From: FLUQ01 sp031551515
GTDB lineage: Bacteria > Desulfobacterota > Desulfovibrionia > Desulfovibrionales > Desulfovibrionaceae
NCBI GenBank assembly: GCA_031551515.1
Contig: JAVBNL010000041.1
Span: forward strand, 1 to 64,000
DNA: 64,000 nt
Direction of reading: 5' to 3'
The notes beneath the pieces were generated by a model. It ran no database searches. It saw only the letters and a program-made list of their open reading frames with translations, and was not told the origin of the DNA. Positions 24,611-34,660 of the stretch are shown here, in pieces. The translations under genes and the position numbers were made by a program. The first letter of the stretch is position 1; the number at the start of each line of letters is the position of its first letter.

Positions 24611-26779
24611 ATGAACGCCAAACTTGTACTGCTTATCGTGGCCCTGCCGCTGGTCTTTGCGCTGACCGGCGGCTGGCAGATGCACCGCGCCGGAAACGGC
24701 GAAACGGCCCAGCGCATCGCCAACCTGGAAAACGTCATCCAGAAAGTCAAAGAAATACAGGCACAGTCGGGCCCCACGGCCACCTTCCGCACCACCAGCG
24801 GCAAAACCTATGTCGCGTCCGTGGAATTGCCCAAAATGAACCGTGCTCTGGCCGACTTGCGCAACAGCCAGTCCTGGCAGAACATGGCCGGCAAGCCCGC
24901 GTACTGGATCGAAATTATTTTTGGCCTGAGCGGGGCCGTGATCGGCGGCCTGGGCCTTATGACCATACGCAACATGGGCCGCAAGGCGCTTTCTTCACGC
25001 GAGGCGTTGCTTGAGACCTTCCGTTCCGGCCAAAAGCTGCTGCCCTGGCTGGTGGGCTCCGTGGGCTTTTTAACGGCGACTGCTCTGGCCTGCTTCCTGA
25101 TCTACGAGATGGTCAGCTACGCTTCCACCGGCCTGCGCGGCCGGGGCGACGCCAAACTGATGATGGCGGGCGTGGGGTTTGCGGGCTTTTTGCTGTTTTA
25201 CAGCGGCAAACTGGTCTGGAACATTTTCAAAAGCTCCAAGGCCGTGTTCGAGCGCGACCCCATGCGTCTGTTGGGCCGCGCCGTCAGCGAAGAAGAAGCG
25301 CCCAAGGTCTGGGCTTTCGTACGCGAGGTGGCGCAAAAAGCCGGGGCCACGATGCCCTCGGGCATCGTGCTGGGCCTGGATGAATGCTTTTTCGTCACCG
25401 AACACCCCGTCACTCTGGCCAGCGGCGGCCCCGTGCCCGCCGGGCGCATTCTGTACATGGGCCTGCCCTACATGGCCTTTATGACCCGCGCGGAAGCAGC
25501 CGCCGTTATCGGGCACGAACTGGGGCACTTCACCGGCGCGGATACCGAATACAGCCTGCAGTTCAGCCCCATTTACGCTTCCGCCGTGAACAACCTGCGC
25601 GCCGTGGCCACCACGGCGGATGCAGAAGACAGCAGCGTGGTGGGCTGGGTTTCGAAACCCGCCTTTTTGCTGGGCGAGTTCTTTCTCGATTCGTTCCACC
25701 TGGCCGTGCAGCACTGGAGCCGCATCCGCGAATTCGCGGCCGACGCCATGGGCGCATCCGTGGCCGGGAGCAAGGCCATTGCCCTTTCCTTGCTGCGCAT
25801 CTCCGTTCTGGCTCCGAAAATAGACGAAATCCTGGCGGAGAACTGGAACAAGGGCGGCAAGCTCCCCGGCGGCGTGCTGGCCGGGGTGCAGGCACTGGTG
25901 CGCAAAGACGGCCTGGCCGACCCCAAAGAGCACCTGGAAGACGCCCAGTCTCACCCCACGGACAGCCACCCGCCCGTGCGCGCGCGGCTTGAAGCCCTGG
26001 GCATCGAACCCAGCGACGAGCTGCTGGCGGAAGCCCGGAGCAACGAAGGCAGCACCCTGCTTTATGAGTTGGGCCTGGCGGAAGCGGCAGTGCGCAGCAA
26101 AGAGTTCGCGGTGGAAGACGATGATGCCGCCGCCACGGCTCCCACCGGCGCCACCAAAGCTTCCGCCCCGCTCTCCAAGGTGCTGGAAGACGAATTCTCG
26201 CAGATCGCCAAAGAAAATGCCGAAGGCATCACCGAAGAGCTGCGCGAAGCGGCCGCTCAAGGCGTTGAACCCAAGCCCTTCTTTGAAGGCGGCATTTTGC
26301 TGATCATTCTTATCGCCACGATCAGTTTCATTCCCATCGCCATCAGCATAGGCGGATTCGCCAAAAGCAGCTCCCTGCTCATTCCCATGGGCCTTGCCGC
26401 CGCCGGCCTGGCCGGGCTGGTTTGGTGCATGAAATTATACTCGCGGCGCAAACAGCCCTTCCTGACCTTCACCAAAGAGGGGCTGCTGTTCGGCAACCTC
26501 ACCACCGCCGTGCCCTGGACCGCCATTGATGATTACAACATCACGGTCAACAGCTATAACGGCGTCACCACGTCCGTCGAAATCACCGTCGACCTGGAAG
26601 ACGGCTACGAGCCGCCCGCCTTTTCCGGCGGCCGGGTCAAGTACAAGGCCAAGAAAAACCTGCTTGTCTGCAGCGTCATGAATCTGCGCGGCAGCGTGAA
26701 CGGGCAGTCGTTCAGCGACGATTTCGCGACGTATTGGCGCGGCGACTGCGCGCGGGCGCAACTGGCGAAAATGGAGTAA
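24611..26779 (+). CDS. M48-family membrane metalloprotease
   Basis: 722 residues with AAGGAT before the ATG. The zinc motif GHELGH places H-E-x-x-H at 302-306, with EFAADAMGA about 80 residues later as the probable third-ligand region. Membrane segments lie near 5-20, 100-125, 140-165 and 185-205, with two more near 560-610 and a C-terminal cytoplasmic or periplasmic region. The HtpX/M48 family degrades misfolded membrane proteins. This protein is far longer than HtpX (about 290), owing to the N-terminal extension and a long tail after the protease. It is followed after 23 bp by a small secreted protein gene. Confidence 0.8.
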   Translation: MNAKLVLLIVALPLVFALTGGWQMHRAGNGETAQRIANLENVIQKVKEIQAQSGPTATFRTTSGKTYVASVELPKMNRALADLRNSQSWQNMAGKPAYWIEIIFGLSGAVIGGLGLMTIRNMGRKALSSREALLETFRSGQKLLPWLVGSVGFLTATALACFLIYEMVSYASTGLRGRGDAKLMMAGVGFAGFLLFYSGKLVWNIFKSSKAVFERDPMRLLGRAVSEEEAPKVWAFVREVAQKAGATMPSGIVLGLDECFFVTEHPVTLASGGPVPAGRILYMGLPYMAFMTRAEAAAVIGHELGHFTGADTEYSLQFSPIYASAVNNLRAVATTADAEDSSVVGWVSKPAFLLGEFFLDSFHLAVQHWSRIREFAADAMGASVAGSKAIALSLLRISVLAPKIDEILAENWNKGGKLPGGVLAGVQALVRKDGLADPKEHLEDAQSHPTDSHPPVRARLEALGIEPSDELLAEARSNEGSTLLYELGLAEAAVRSKEFAVEDDDAAATAPTGATKASAPLSKVLEDEFSQIAKENAEGITEELREAAAQGVEPKPFFEGGILLIILIATISFIPIAISIGGFAKSSSLLIPMGLAAAGLAGLVWCMKLYSRRKQPFLTFTKEGLLFGNLTTAVPWTAIDDYNITVNSYNGVTTSVEITVDLEDGYEPPAFSGGRVKYKAKKNLLVCSVMNLRGSVNGQSFSDDFATYWRGDCARAQLAKME

Positions 26780-26802
26780 CATCCGAAAATTGAGGCTTGA
26801 CG

Positions 26803-27225
26803 ATGAAACGAATTGCATATCTTTTCCTGTTCCTGCTGCTGTCCGTATCCTTTGCCCAGGCGGCGGAACCGCCTCTGCGGCCCGAAGTCCTTGACGCGAT
26901 CAAGGACGTAAAGGCAAACAAGGCCTTTTTGATCCGAGAATGGGGGAAGGAACCCGAATACCTGAACGACCGCAGGCTTAGCGACGCCATGTGCCTGGCA
27001 GTGGAACGCCAGACCGAGGTAGTCATTGATTTTTGGGCCGAGGTTGAAACGGACCCCATCCTGTTCTGCTACGGCCTGACCAGACGGGATAAGGCGACAA
27101 CCCACGCGTGGGCCGGACGGGCTCTGGAAAAAATAGAGGCAATTTCCTTTCAGGATAAGAAACGCGAACAGATGCGAAAGAAATTCATCATCGGCGTCAA
27201 AGATATTCAGCAGCAAACCCGCTGA
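26803..27225 (+). CDS. Small secreted protein of unknown function
   Basis: 140 residues from the ATG at 26803; GAGG is seven bases upstream, and a TTG six bases earlier is the alternative. Residues 1-19 (MKRIAYLFLFLLLSVSFAQA) are a clear signal peptide. The mature part is charged and mostly helical, with two cysteines (in AMCLAV and LFCYGL) that could form a disulphide. No family is recognised. The start lies 23 bp after the M48 protease stop, so it may be co-transcribed and act in the same envelope process. Confidence 0.6.
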   Translation: MKRIAYLFLFLLLSVSFAQAAEPPLRPEVLDAIKDVKANKAFLIREWGKEPEYLNDRRLSDAMCLAVERQTEVVIDFWAEVETDPILFCYGLTRRDKATTHAWAGRALEKIEAISFQDKKREQMRKKFIIGVKDIQQQTR

Positions 27226-27258
27226 CCTGCGCAAACCAGATCAATCAGGGAAATGAAT

Positions 27259-27302
27259 ATCCCCCGGCTATGCCTCCCATCGGGCGACCATAGCCGGGGG
27301 AT
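27259..27302. terminator. Hairpin between converging genes
   Basis: 14-bp perfect stem ATCCCCCGGCTATG/CATAGCCGGGGGAT with a 16-base loop, between the secreted-protein gene and the converging alpha-2-macroglobulin gene. No long T-run follows, so termination is likely but not certain. Confidence 0.55.
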
Positions 27303-27308
27303 GGTGAT

Positions 27309-30300
27309 TTATCGCGCGGTGATCTTGATGGCTTCACCGGGCGCCCAGTTCTTGTGCTCCTCCAGATAGTAGGGATAGACCCTTGACGCCGGGGCCGTAT
27401 AGCTCCCCGGCGCGCGGGCGATTAGCGGCAGCAGCAGCTCGGTGCTGGAGCCGCCCTTGAAGGCGCGCCAGTACAACACCAGTTCGCTTCCGCGTATTTC
27501 ATAGGCGGCCATTTGCCCGGCGGCCACCATCTCTTTCAGGCGCTCGTGGCGCGGCTCCAGCCCGGCGGGCAGGCCGACGATGGCCAGCGGCATGGACACG
27601 TCTTCTTTCGGCGCGGCCACAGTCACCTTCAGGTCCACAAGCTCGCCCTCTTTGGTCTCTTTGGCCGACAAAGCTGTGGCAAGGGTCAGGGGGCATTCGG
27701 GGCTGCTCGCGGGCTGCGGCGTGTTGTAGCCGATTTCCAGGGCAAAGGGCATATCCCCGCCGCCGGTCATGCGCAGCTCTATGCGGTGCTTACCCGGCGT
27801 GAGCGCGGCCGCGAAATCGGGCAGATCCAGCGCGCCCTGGCTCTTCTGGTCAAAGGACACGGCATGGCCGAAGGGCTTGCCGTCAATGACCAGTTGCGCG
27901 GAACCGGGCGCTTTGGGCTTGGCCCGGGCCGCGTCATAGGCGTTGATGGCTTTCAGGGCCAGGATGGTGGACTGGGTGGAACCGAAACGCCCGGCCTTGC
28001 AGCGCTCGAACAGCCAGGCCATGGCCCGTTCCACGTTGCCCGCGAACTCGTCGCCGCAGCGCAGCCAGGCCAGAACCCCGAGCGACGTGGTTTCGATAAG
28101 CAACGACTCCCCGCCGGACCGGGTGATGGATGCGACCGCGCCGGGCAGAGCGCCTGATGTATCCTGCGCTTTGGCCAGGGCTGATGCGGCTGTTTTCGCG
28201 GCATCCAGGTCTTTGGCCAGATAGAGGACGTTGGCGCCCAGCGCCAGCAGATAGGGGTCTTTGCTTTCCGCGGCCAGCTTTTTGGCGGCGGCTATTTCCG
28301 TTTTCAGGGCCTCTACCTTCTCGCCGGATTCCAGCAGGGTCCAGAGGATATAGATGTTGGTCTGCGCGGGCGGGGCCGCGCCGAAGGAATCAAGGGCGCG
28401 GGGGTTGCGTTTGAAGCCCCCCTCGCCGTCGCGGCGCGAAAGCAGCCACTCGCGCGTGCGTTTCAGCATATCCTGATCCACGGGCATCAGCTTGCTCATC
28501 TCCGTAAACTGCATCACGCCATAGGCGGTCAGCGCTTCATGGGCCGGGTCGCCGCCGAACCACTCATAGCCCTTGCCCTTGGATTCAAAGCCGGTAAGAC
28601 GTTTATAGCCCTGGTTCAGCAGGTCTGAAGCCCTCTTGATCTTTTCCGGCGCGACCCCGGTGTGGCTGGTGAAGTACTGCTGGGCCATGACCAGGGGGTA
28701 GTTGGTGGAGCTGGACTGCTCAAAGCAGCCGTAAGGCTGGCGCAAGAGCGCATTCAGGGCTTCTTCCATCCCCGCCAGTGGGGTAGGATAGATTTTGGCC
28801 GAAACCTTCATACTGCCGGGCAGCACGTCGGCGGCAATGGCAAACTCCCTGGCAAAGGGTTTTTCCGGCCCCAAGAGGCCCGACGTCGTCTGAAACACGG
28901 GGAACCCGCGCGGCAGAACGACAAGCGGCCGGGTGACGCTGTCGGCAAAGCCGCCCGCCGTGCCTTTCAATATCAGGCTGTACGCGCCCGCCGTTTCCGC
29001 CGACAGGGCCGCCACCAGGCGCGCGCGGGCGCCGGGGGCAAGAGTCGCCGGAGCCTTGGATGCGCTGACGGAAAGGCCCTTGCCTTCCACCAGCAGCGAT
29101 ACCGCATCCAGCGCCTTGCCGGAAGCGTTGATAAGCGCCACGGGCACTTCCGGCTTATCCCCGGCCACCAGCACGGGCGGCAACTTCGCTTCCACATAAA
29201 AAGGCTCGGTGGAACGCAAAGCGGCCGTTTGCGCGCCCAGCGCCCCGTTGTTGCCGAAACCGTCGGCCCGCACGCGGAAGGTGGTCACGCTGTCTGAAAG
29301 GCCGAAGCTCACTATCGCCTTGCCGTCGCGCGGGTTGGTGCGCAAGGCCGCGTTCCAATACAGGGTTTCGGTGAAATCCACGCGGTCGTTGGGCTTGCGG
29401 CCCTGCCGAACTTTGTGCGCATACTCGCGTATGGGGATATACACTTCCGACGCGGCAAAGCGTTTGTTCATGGCGCGCGGTTCTTCATCTTTGGCGACCC
29501 GCAAATCCTGATTCAAAGCCCGTTGCCGGGGAGGCTCCGCCTGCCGTTCGGCAGGACGTATCCCCACAGGCGCCGGAGGCGGCGCGGCCTTCATCTTCAC
29601 TGCATCTTCCATCATGTCCATGCGCTCAAAAACCCTGCCGGGGCGAGCCGCAACGGGCACGGGCGGCGGGGGGATACGCATGGCCAGGGCCCGGCGCACG
29701 CCGTCGGGGTCGGTCTTCACGGCCTCATCCAGGCGCGCCAGCACGAAACGCCGCCAGCCCTGGGTGCCCAGCAGCAGGTCCACGTCGCGGGCGGCGTTGG
29801 GGTTGCCCGCATCCAGATAGACCGTGGCGTCGGCCAGGTCTTTGACTTCGTTTTCAAGGTAGACCATGACCGGCAAAGACGGGGCCTGGTCGCGTTTCTC
29901 TACCATCTCCAGCACGGAATCGTCGGTAACGGCAAGGCCCACCACGGCCTCCACCGCTTTGCCGCTTTCGTCTTTGGTTTCCACAGTGACGCGGGCCGTA
30001 GCGCCGGGCGCGAAAAAATCGCCGGTCGCCTTGCCGTCCGGGGTGACGCTTTCCACGGTCAGGCCGATGCGCAAGGCGAATTGCGGGCGGCGAAAAACGA
30101 GCCGCTCCGCCAGGGGCCGCCCGTCTTTATTCCAGACCGTGGCCATCAGCACGCCCTCTTCGTCGGCGGGTTTGAGCGAAACGTTGTTCTCGCCCGCTTG
30201 CAACTCGCTTTCCGCCAACAGCTTTTCCCGGTGATACAGAGTGACGCGGGCGGCGTTGGCTTCTTTGGAAGCCCGCACGGTCAGGGTCACGGGTTCGTCA

Positions 30301-31409
30301 TAGGCATAGCTTTCTTTGTCCGCCCGCAAAACCGCCCCGGTATCGCGCACCGCGGGCAGCGGGAACAGGCGGCTGATGCCGGAAGGGTTGGTCAGGCGCA
30401 GGGCGTAACGCTCGCCCTTTTTAGGGGTGAATTCCGTCAGGCCCCGGCCTTCGTGCAGAGTTTTGAGCGAGACTAACGCGTCGCCGCCCAGGGCTTTGTT
30501 TGACGCGTCCACCCGGATGATCTCGCCGCCGATATCCGCCGGTTTGCCGTCCGGCCTCCGGGCCTGCACATAAAGCCGCCCGGCCAGGCCGGCCACCAGT
30601 TCGCCGCCTTCGGGGTACAAGGCGATATCAAGATTTTGCAGCAGAATGGGTATGGTTTTGGTCGCCGTTTCCATCACCCCGCCGTCTTCGATCAGAAAAG
30701 CCAGGCTGCCTTCGCCCTTTTCCATGATGTTAGGCAGCGTGAAGGTGGCGCGGCAGTTGCCTTGGCCGTCCACGGCCAGGTTTTCGACCCGCGCGGCTTC
30801 CTTACCGTCTATGCGGGCCACGGCCGTGACCTTGGCCCCGGCGGGAATGCCGCCTTCGGCGCGTTCTATCTTGGCCACCGCTGTTACCGTGTCGCCGGGG
30901 CCGTAACCTTCGCGCAGAAATTCGATCTGCGTTTTCAGGCGAGGCGGCGTATACGCGCGGATTTCAAAAGGACGCACGGCAGGAGGTCCGCCGTTCACCA
31001 CGATGCTGGCTTCGTAGCGGCCGCCGGGCGTGCCTTCCGGAATGCGCCAGGTGAACGCGGCCACGCTGTCCGTCGTTCTCTCGCCCAGGCGCGCGATCTC
31101 TTCGCCCCTGGGGCCGCGGATGGTCAGATGGGCCACGCCGCTGCCGCGCTCGGGAAAATAGCTGCCCGGCTGCAAGACCACGGCGCGGCTGTAAACCGCT
31201 TCGCCGGGTTTATAGATGGGTTTGTCTGTGGAGGCGAAAGCCAGATTGCGGTAGTTGCCGCCCAATTTTTGCGCGTCCGGCAGGGGCTGGACAGCATCGG
31301 CCTTTGTGGGGCCGGGGACGGGGCTTGCGGCATCTCCCGCCGCGAGCGGAGCAGTTACAGTGACCAGGAGTAGAAGCAGAACCGTGAGAAAACGCGGAGA
31401 AAACAGCAT
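27309..31409 (-). CDS. Bacterial alpha-2-macroglobulin family protein
   Basis: 1366 residues with GGAGG before the ATG. A signal peptide (1-24) is followed by macroglobulin beta-domains (for example STDKPIYKPGEAVYSRAVV near 60), a bait-like Pro/Arg-rich segment about 600-670, and the complement-like domain with the thioester motif PYGCFEQ (Cys 895). Bacterial alpha-2-macroglobulins trap attacking proteases in the periplasm. The signal peptide has no clear lipobox. Genes of this kind often sit next to pbpC; none is present here, so the protein works without a linked penicillin-binding protein. A structured repeat element lies directly upstream. Confidence 0.88.
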   Translation of the reverse strand: MLFSPRFLTVLLLLLVTVTAPLAAGDAASPVPGPTKADAVQPLPDAQKLGGNYRNLAFASTDKPIYKPGEAVYSRAVVLQPGSYFPERGSGVAHLTIRGPRGEEIARLGERTTDSVAAFTWRIPEGTPGGRYEASIVVNGGPPAVRPFEIRAYTPPRLKTQIEFLREGYGPGDTVTAVAKIERAEGGIPAGAKVTAVARIDGKEAARVENLAVDGQGNCRATFTLPNIMEKGEGSLAFLIEDGGVMETATKTIPILLQNLDIALYPEGGELVAGLAGRLYVQARRPDGKPADIGGEIIRVDASNKALGGDALVSLKTLHEGRGLTEFTPKKGERYALRLTNPSGISRLFPLPAVRDTGAVLRADKESYAYDEPVTLTVRASKEANAARVTLYHREKLLAESELQAGENNVSLKPADEEGVLMATVWNKDGRPLAERLVFRRPQFALRIGLTVESVTPDGKATGDFFAPGATARVTVETKDESGKAVEAVVGLAVTDDSVLEMVEKRDQAPSLPVMVYLENEVKDLADATVYLDAGNPNAARDVDLLLGTQGWRRFVLARLDEAVKTDPDGVRRALAMRIPPPPVPVAARPGRVFERMDMMEDAVKMKAAPPPAPVGIRPAERQAEPPRQRALNQDLRVAKDEEPRAMNKRFAASEVYIPIREYAHKVRQGRKPNDRVDFTETLYWNAALRTNPRDGKAIVSFGLSDSVTTFRVRADGFGNNGALGAQTAALRSTEPFYVEAKLPPVLVAGDKPEVPVALINASGKALDAVSLLVEGKGLSVSASKAPATLAPGARARLVAALSAETAGAYSLILKGTAGGFADSVTRPLVVLPRGFPVFQTTSGLLGPEKPFAREFAIAADVLPGSMKVSAKIYPTPLAGMEEALNALLRQPYGCFEQSSSTNYPLVMAQQYFTSHTGVAPEKIKRASDLLNQGYKRLTGFESKGKGYEWFGGDPAHEALTAYGVMQFTEMSKLMPVDQDMLKRTREWLLSRRDGEGGFKRNPRALDSFGAAPPAQTNIYILWTLLESGEKVEALKTEIAAAKKLAAESKDPYLLALGANVLYLAKDLDAAKTAASALAKAQDTSGALPGAVASITRSGGESLLIETTSLGVLAWLRCGDEFAGNVERAMAWLFERCKAGRFGSTQSTILALKAINAYDAARAKPKAPGSAQLVIDGKPFGHAVSFDQKSQGALDLPDFAAALTPGKHRIELRMTGGGDMPFALEIGYNTPQPASSPECPLTLATALSAKETKEGELVDLKVTVAAPKEDVSMPLAIVGLPAGLEPRHERLKEMVAAGQMAAYEIRGSELVLYWRAFKGGSSTELLLPLIARAPGSYTAPASRVYPYYLEEHKNWAPGEAIKITAR

Positions 31410-31474
31410 GAAAAGCCTCCTTGGCCTATACGGCCGCTGCCCCGTGAATACGCGTTATCCTATTTTTTTCAACC

Positions 31475-31603
31475 CCGGCGGCAGCCCTTTTGACGCTAGG
31501 CGAGGAAGGGGAATTTTTTGCTGCGGGAGTATACTCTTCTGGTATTCGACCAAAACAAAAAACCATGCCTGACGAAGCATCACGCCAAAAGGGCTGCCGC
31601 CGG
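31475..31603 (+). repeat. Structured repeat element, copy A
   Basis: An ~87-bp core is enclosed by a 21-bp stem (31475-31495 with 31583-31603; 20 of 21 pairs). The core is about 85% identical to the inverted copy at 56956-57080, including the stretch TTTTTTGCTGCGGGAG and CTCTTCTGGTATTCG. The stems differ in sequence between the copies but remain complementary. One frame across the element is open in both copies and gives the same peptide, GEFFAAG-x-YSSGIRP. It fills the gap between the alpha-2-macroglobulin gene and larB. Confidence 0.75.
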
Positions 31604-31680
31604 CAACACTTGTGGAAGGGCCATTGCACATGGTACAGACACATATCTTTGCTGTTTACAACCCGTTACCAGAGTAAGCC

Positions 31681-32478
31681 ATGCCCGTGACCGACCCTCT
31701 TTCCGCGCTGCTTGCAGAAGTGGCCTCCGGCCGCCTTTCGCCAAATGAAGCCGCATCGCAACTGCGTTTCGCCCCCTTTGAGCAGATGATGGACGGGGTG
31801 ACCGTGGATACGCACCGCAAAATGCGCACCGGCATGCCGGAAACCGTGTTCGCGCGCGGCAAAAGCATTGACCGGCTGATCACCGCCGTGCGGGCGCTTT
31901 CCGGCGCGGACGGCACAACCCCGGTACTGGTCAGCAGAACCAGCGCCGAACAGGGCGCCGCCCTGAAAGGGGCTTTTCCCGACGGCATTTTCTGGCCGGA
32001 AGCGGCTATTTTCAGCCGCAACAGGCCTATGCCCCACACCCCGCCCTGGCCGGACAGCGGCGATCTGATAGTGGTCACGGCCGGCACGTCAGATATGCCC
32101 GTGGCTCTTGAAGCGCTCGGCACCGCTCTGTTTCACGGCCTCAAAGCGGGCCTTGCCGCCGACATCGGCGTGGCCGGGCTGCATCGGGTGCGCCCCTGGC
32201 TGCCGGTTTTTGACAAAGCATCCGTGCTGATCGTGGCCGCAGGCATGGAAGGCGCGCTGCCCAGCGTCATTGCCGGGCTGACGGGCAAGCCGGTTATCGC
32301 CGTGCCCACATCCGTCGGTTACGGCGTGGCTCTCGGCGGTTTCGCTGCCCTTGCGGGCATGCTGGCCTCGTGTTCGCCGGGCATCGCCACGGTCAATATC
32401 GATAACGGGTACGGCGCGGCCATGTTCGCCGCCCGCTTGCTGCAAACCCTGACGCCGGAAAAATTGCCGAATATGTGA
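31681..32478 (+). CDS. larB: LarB, nickel-pincer nucleotide biosynthesis carboxylase
   Basis: 265 residues, the typical LarB size. The N-terminal LarB-specific part (RLSPNEAASQLRFAPFEQMMDGVTVDTHRKMRTGMPETVFARGK) precedes an AIR-carboxylase-like (PurE fold) domain with VVTAGTSDMPVALEA, VAAGMEGALPSVIAGLTGKPVIAVPTSVGYG and a nucleotide-binding C-terminus. LarB carboxylates nicotinic acid adenine dinucleotide at the start of the cofactor pathway used by lactate racemase-type enzymes. The ribosome site is weak. No larA, larC or larE is adjacent, so partners must lie elsewhere. Confidence 0.9.
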   Translation: MPVTDPLSALLAEVASGRLSPNEAASQLRFAPFEQMMDGVTVDTHRKMRTGMPETVFARGKSIDRLITAVRALSGADGTTPVLVSRTSAEQGAALKGAFPDGIFWPEAAIFSRNRPMPHTPPWPDSGDLIVVTAGTSDMPVALEALGTALFHGLKAGLAADIGVAGLHRVRPWLPVFDKASVLIVAAGMEGALPSVIAGLTGKPVIAVPTSVGYGVALGGFAALAGMLASCSPGIATVNIDNGYGAAMFAARLLQTLTPEKLPNM

Positions 32479-32562
32479 CACACGCAAGCAGGGCGCCGCC
32501 CTCGAGGGGGCCGCGCCCCTGCGCCCGCCAGGGGCCTGAGGCCCTTGGACCCCGTATAGGAG
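32479..32562. repeat. GC-rich intergenic hairpin repeat (partial copy)
   Basis: A block of short GC stems (GGGCGCCGCCC-like and GGGGCCGCGCCCC-like) ending GGCCCTTGGACCCCGTATAGG, the same wording found in the intergenic repeats near 44.6 and 54.0 kb. No coding content. Confidence 0.6.
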
Positions 32563-32568
32563 ATATTT

Positions 32569-34068
32569 ATGTTCGATACCGAAAAACGCGCCTTCATCGC
32601 CATCGACGGGACCAAAGAAATCTGCCTGATCCCCAGAATGGCCAACCGCCACGGCCTGATAACCGGGGCCACCGGCACCGGCAAAACCGTGACCCTGCAA
32701 ACCATGGCCGAGACTTTCAGCCAGATGGGCGTGCCCGTGTTCGCGGCCGACGTGAAGGGCGACCTCTCCGGCGTGGCCGCCAAGGGCGGCAACAAAGAGA
32801 GCATCGCCAAACGGGTGGAATCATACCATCTGGCGGATAGAGGCTTCGCCTTTCAGGCTTTTCCCGTGCAATTCTGGGACGTTTTCGGCGAGCAGGGCGC
32901 GCCCGTGCGGGCGACCATCGCCGACATGGGGCCGCTGCTGCTTTCGCGCCTCCTGGCGCTGAACGACACGCAAGCCGCCGTGCTGACGCTGGTCTTTCGC
33001 GTGGCGGCGGATGAAAAGCTCGAGCTGATCGACCTCAAAGACCTGCGCAAAACCATCGAATATGTGGGCAACAACGCAAGCAGCGTCTCTTCTTCTTACG
33101 GCAACGTTTCCGCCGCCAGCATCGCCGCCATCCAGCGCGGCCTGCTCACGCTGGAAGAAGGCGGCGCATCCGCCTTTTTCGGCGAGCCTGACCTGAACAT
33201 CGACGACCTTATCCAGACAGCAGACGGCAAGGGCGTGATCAACATTCTGGCGGCCGACAAGCTGATGGCCTCCCCCAAGGTGTACACCACCTTTCTGTTC
33301 TGGCTGCTGACAAAACTCTTTACCGTGCTGCCCGAAGTGGGCGACCCGGACAGGCCCAAACTGGTCTTCTTTTTCGATGAAGCGCACCTGCTTTTCGACG
33401 AAGCGCCCAAAGTGCTGCTGGAAAAGATCGAGCAGGTGGTGCGCCTGATCCGCTCCAAGGGCGTTGGGGTGTATTTCATCTCGCAATCCCCGGCCGACGT
33501 GCCCGATTCCGTGCTCGGCCAATTGGGCAACCGCGTGCAGCACGCCCTGCGCGCCTATACGCCCAAAGACCAGCAGGCCGTCAAAACGGCGGCCCAGACC
33601 TTTCGCGCCAACCCCGCTTTTAATACGGAAAAAGTCATTTCCGAGCTGGGCATCGGCGAAGCGTTGGTTTCGTTCCTTGATGAAAAAGGCGCGCCCCAAC
33701 AGGTGGAACGCGCGTTTATCTTGCCGCCGCAGGGCCAGATCGGGCCGCTGGATGAGGCGGCGCGCCGGGGCATGATGCAAAGTTCGCTGGTCTACCGTTT
33801 TTATTCGGAGGCCAAGGACCGGGTTTCCGCCGCGGAAAAACTGGCGGAACGACCCGACGCGGGCCTTTCGCCCAAAGAGATCGCGGCTCGCGACAAGGCC
33901 GAGGAAAAAGCCCGCAAAGAGGAAGAACGGGCCAAGGCCGCGGCGGAGAAGCAGGAACAGCGTGAGGCGGAGCAGAAGTCGCGCATGTGGACGGGAGTGG
34001 CGAAGTCCATTTTCGTGCCGATCATCAGGAATATTATCGGCGGGCTTTTGAAGGGCGGAAGGCGGTAA
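32569..34068 (+). CDS. HerA/YjgR-like ATPase (DUF853)
   Basis: 499 residues with AGGAGA before the ATG. The N-terminal RHGLITGATGTGKTVTLQT holds Walker A at 33-40. It is followed by DVKGDLSG, and the Walker B segment LVFFFDEAHLLFDEAP is near 265. The C-terminal SQSPADVPDSVLGQLGNRVQHALRAYTPKD is a hallmark of the COG0433/DUF853 group. A charged, Lys/Glu/Ala-rich coiled-coil-like tail (about 430-470) precedes a final hydrophobic stretch. The family is hexameric, FtsK/HerA-like and probably acts on DNA; its cellular role is not settled. The gene appears to stand alone. Confidence 0.85.
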   Translation: MFDTEKRAFIAIDGTKEICLIPRMANRHGLITGATGTGKTVTLQTMAETFSQMGVPVFAADVKGDLSGVAAKGGNKESIAKRVESYHLADRGFAFQAFPVQFWDVFGEQGAPVRATIADMGPLLLSRLLALNDTQAAVLTLVFRVAADEKLELIDLKDLRKTIEYVGNNASSVSSSYGNVSAASIAAIQRGLLTLEEGGASAFFGEPDLNIDDLIQTADGKGVINILAADKLMASPKVYTTFLFWLLTKLFTVLPEVGDPDRPKLVFFFDEAHLLFDEAPKVLLEKIEQVVRLIRSKGVGVYFISQSPADVPDSVLGQLGNRVQHALRAYTPKDQQAVKTAAQTFRANPAFNTEKVISELGIGEALVSFLDEKGAPQQVERAFILPPQGQIGPLDEAARRGMMQSSLVYRFYSEAKDRVSAAEKLAERPDAGLSPKEIAARDKAEEKARKEEERAKAAAEKQEQREAEQKSRMWTGVAKSIFVPIIRNIIGGLLKGGRR

Positions 34069-34120
34069 GAGCGTAGCTTCCGGTTTTTTAGCGGGAGTGG
34101 TTCCGGTGAAAAGTAATCTC

Positions 34121-34205
34121 GTTTTTTTCTCTTAATTGGTCCGCCTTCCCGGCGGGGGCAAGAGAGGAGGGACGTGCCGTCCCCCTCTCTTGGCTCTCCC
34201 CCTGC
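34121..34205 (+). repeat. GC-rich repeat, left arm of an inverted pair
   Basis: Starts with a T-rich GTTTTTTTCTC, then TTGGTCCGCCTTCCCGGC and an internal hairpin of GAGAGG-type stems. The reverse complement of 34661-34744 reads the same way with about 75-80% identity. The pair frames 455 bp without a recognisable gene. Confidence 0.65.
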
Positions 34206-34660
34206 TTTTTTGAGTGCGGGCTATGACGCTGCCGTCCCATTCCCCAAACACACACTAACGGTGTGCCCGGCTGAAAGGCTCCGGCGGCTTCCAGTTGTCG
34301 CCGCCTACGCACAGCACCGCCCGTTGCTTATAGCCCCTTAACCCTACGGATACTGTCCCCCACGCACTGCACCACTTGCCTCCTGTAATCGAACCCCCAA
34401 ACGTGTATGTTTGCCGCTATCATTCATAAATTGCACCGCCAAAACCCTACACGTCCAGAACCGCTCGATATCTTTTCCAAAATCACGTTTTGAACATTCA
34501 TATGGGCCGCAACTATACATGTTGCCGCTCGCCCGAGGCGCGGGCGTGTCGCACAACAAACGGGGCGGCAACCGCGAAAGCCGTAACAGAGCCAACGACG
34601 GTCCCAACGTGCGAAAAGGCGAAACCTAAACGGGGGTGGCAAGGGGGCGTAGCGCCCCTT
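34206..34660. other. Gene-free stretch between inverted repeats
   Basis: 455 bp of mixed composition with no frame showing protein-like sequence or a ribosome site, no tRNA fold and no recognisable transposase remnant. Being framed by inverted GC-rich repeats it could be a decayed mobile element or simply intergenic filler. From 34745 to 34891 there is also no gene. Confidence 0.5.

Noticed and set aside
34206..34660. Small open frames in the gene-poor gap
   Set aside because: Frames of 60-90 codons on both strands overlap each other, lack ribosome sites and have arginine/proline-rich composition typical of chance frames in GC-rich DNA.
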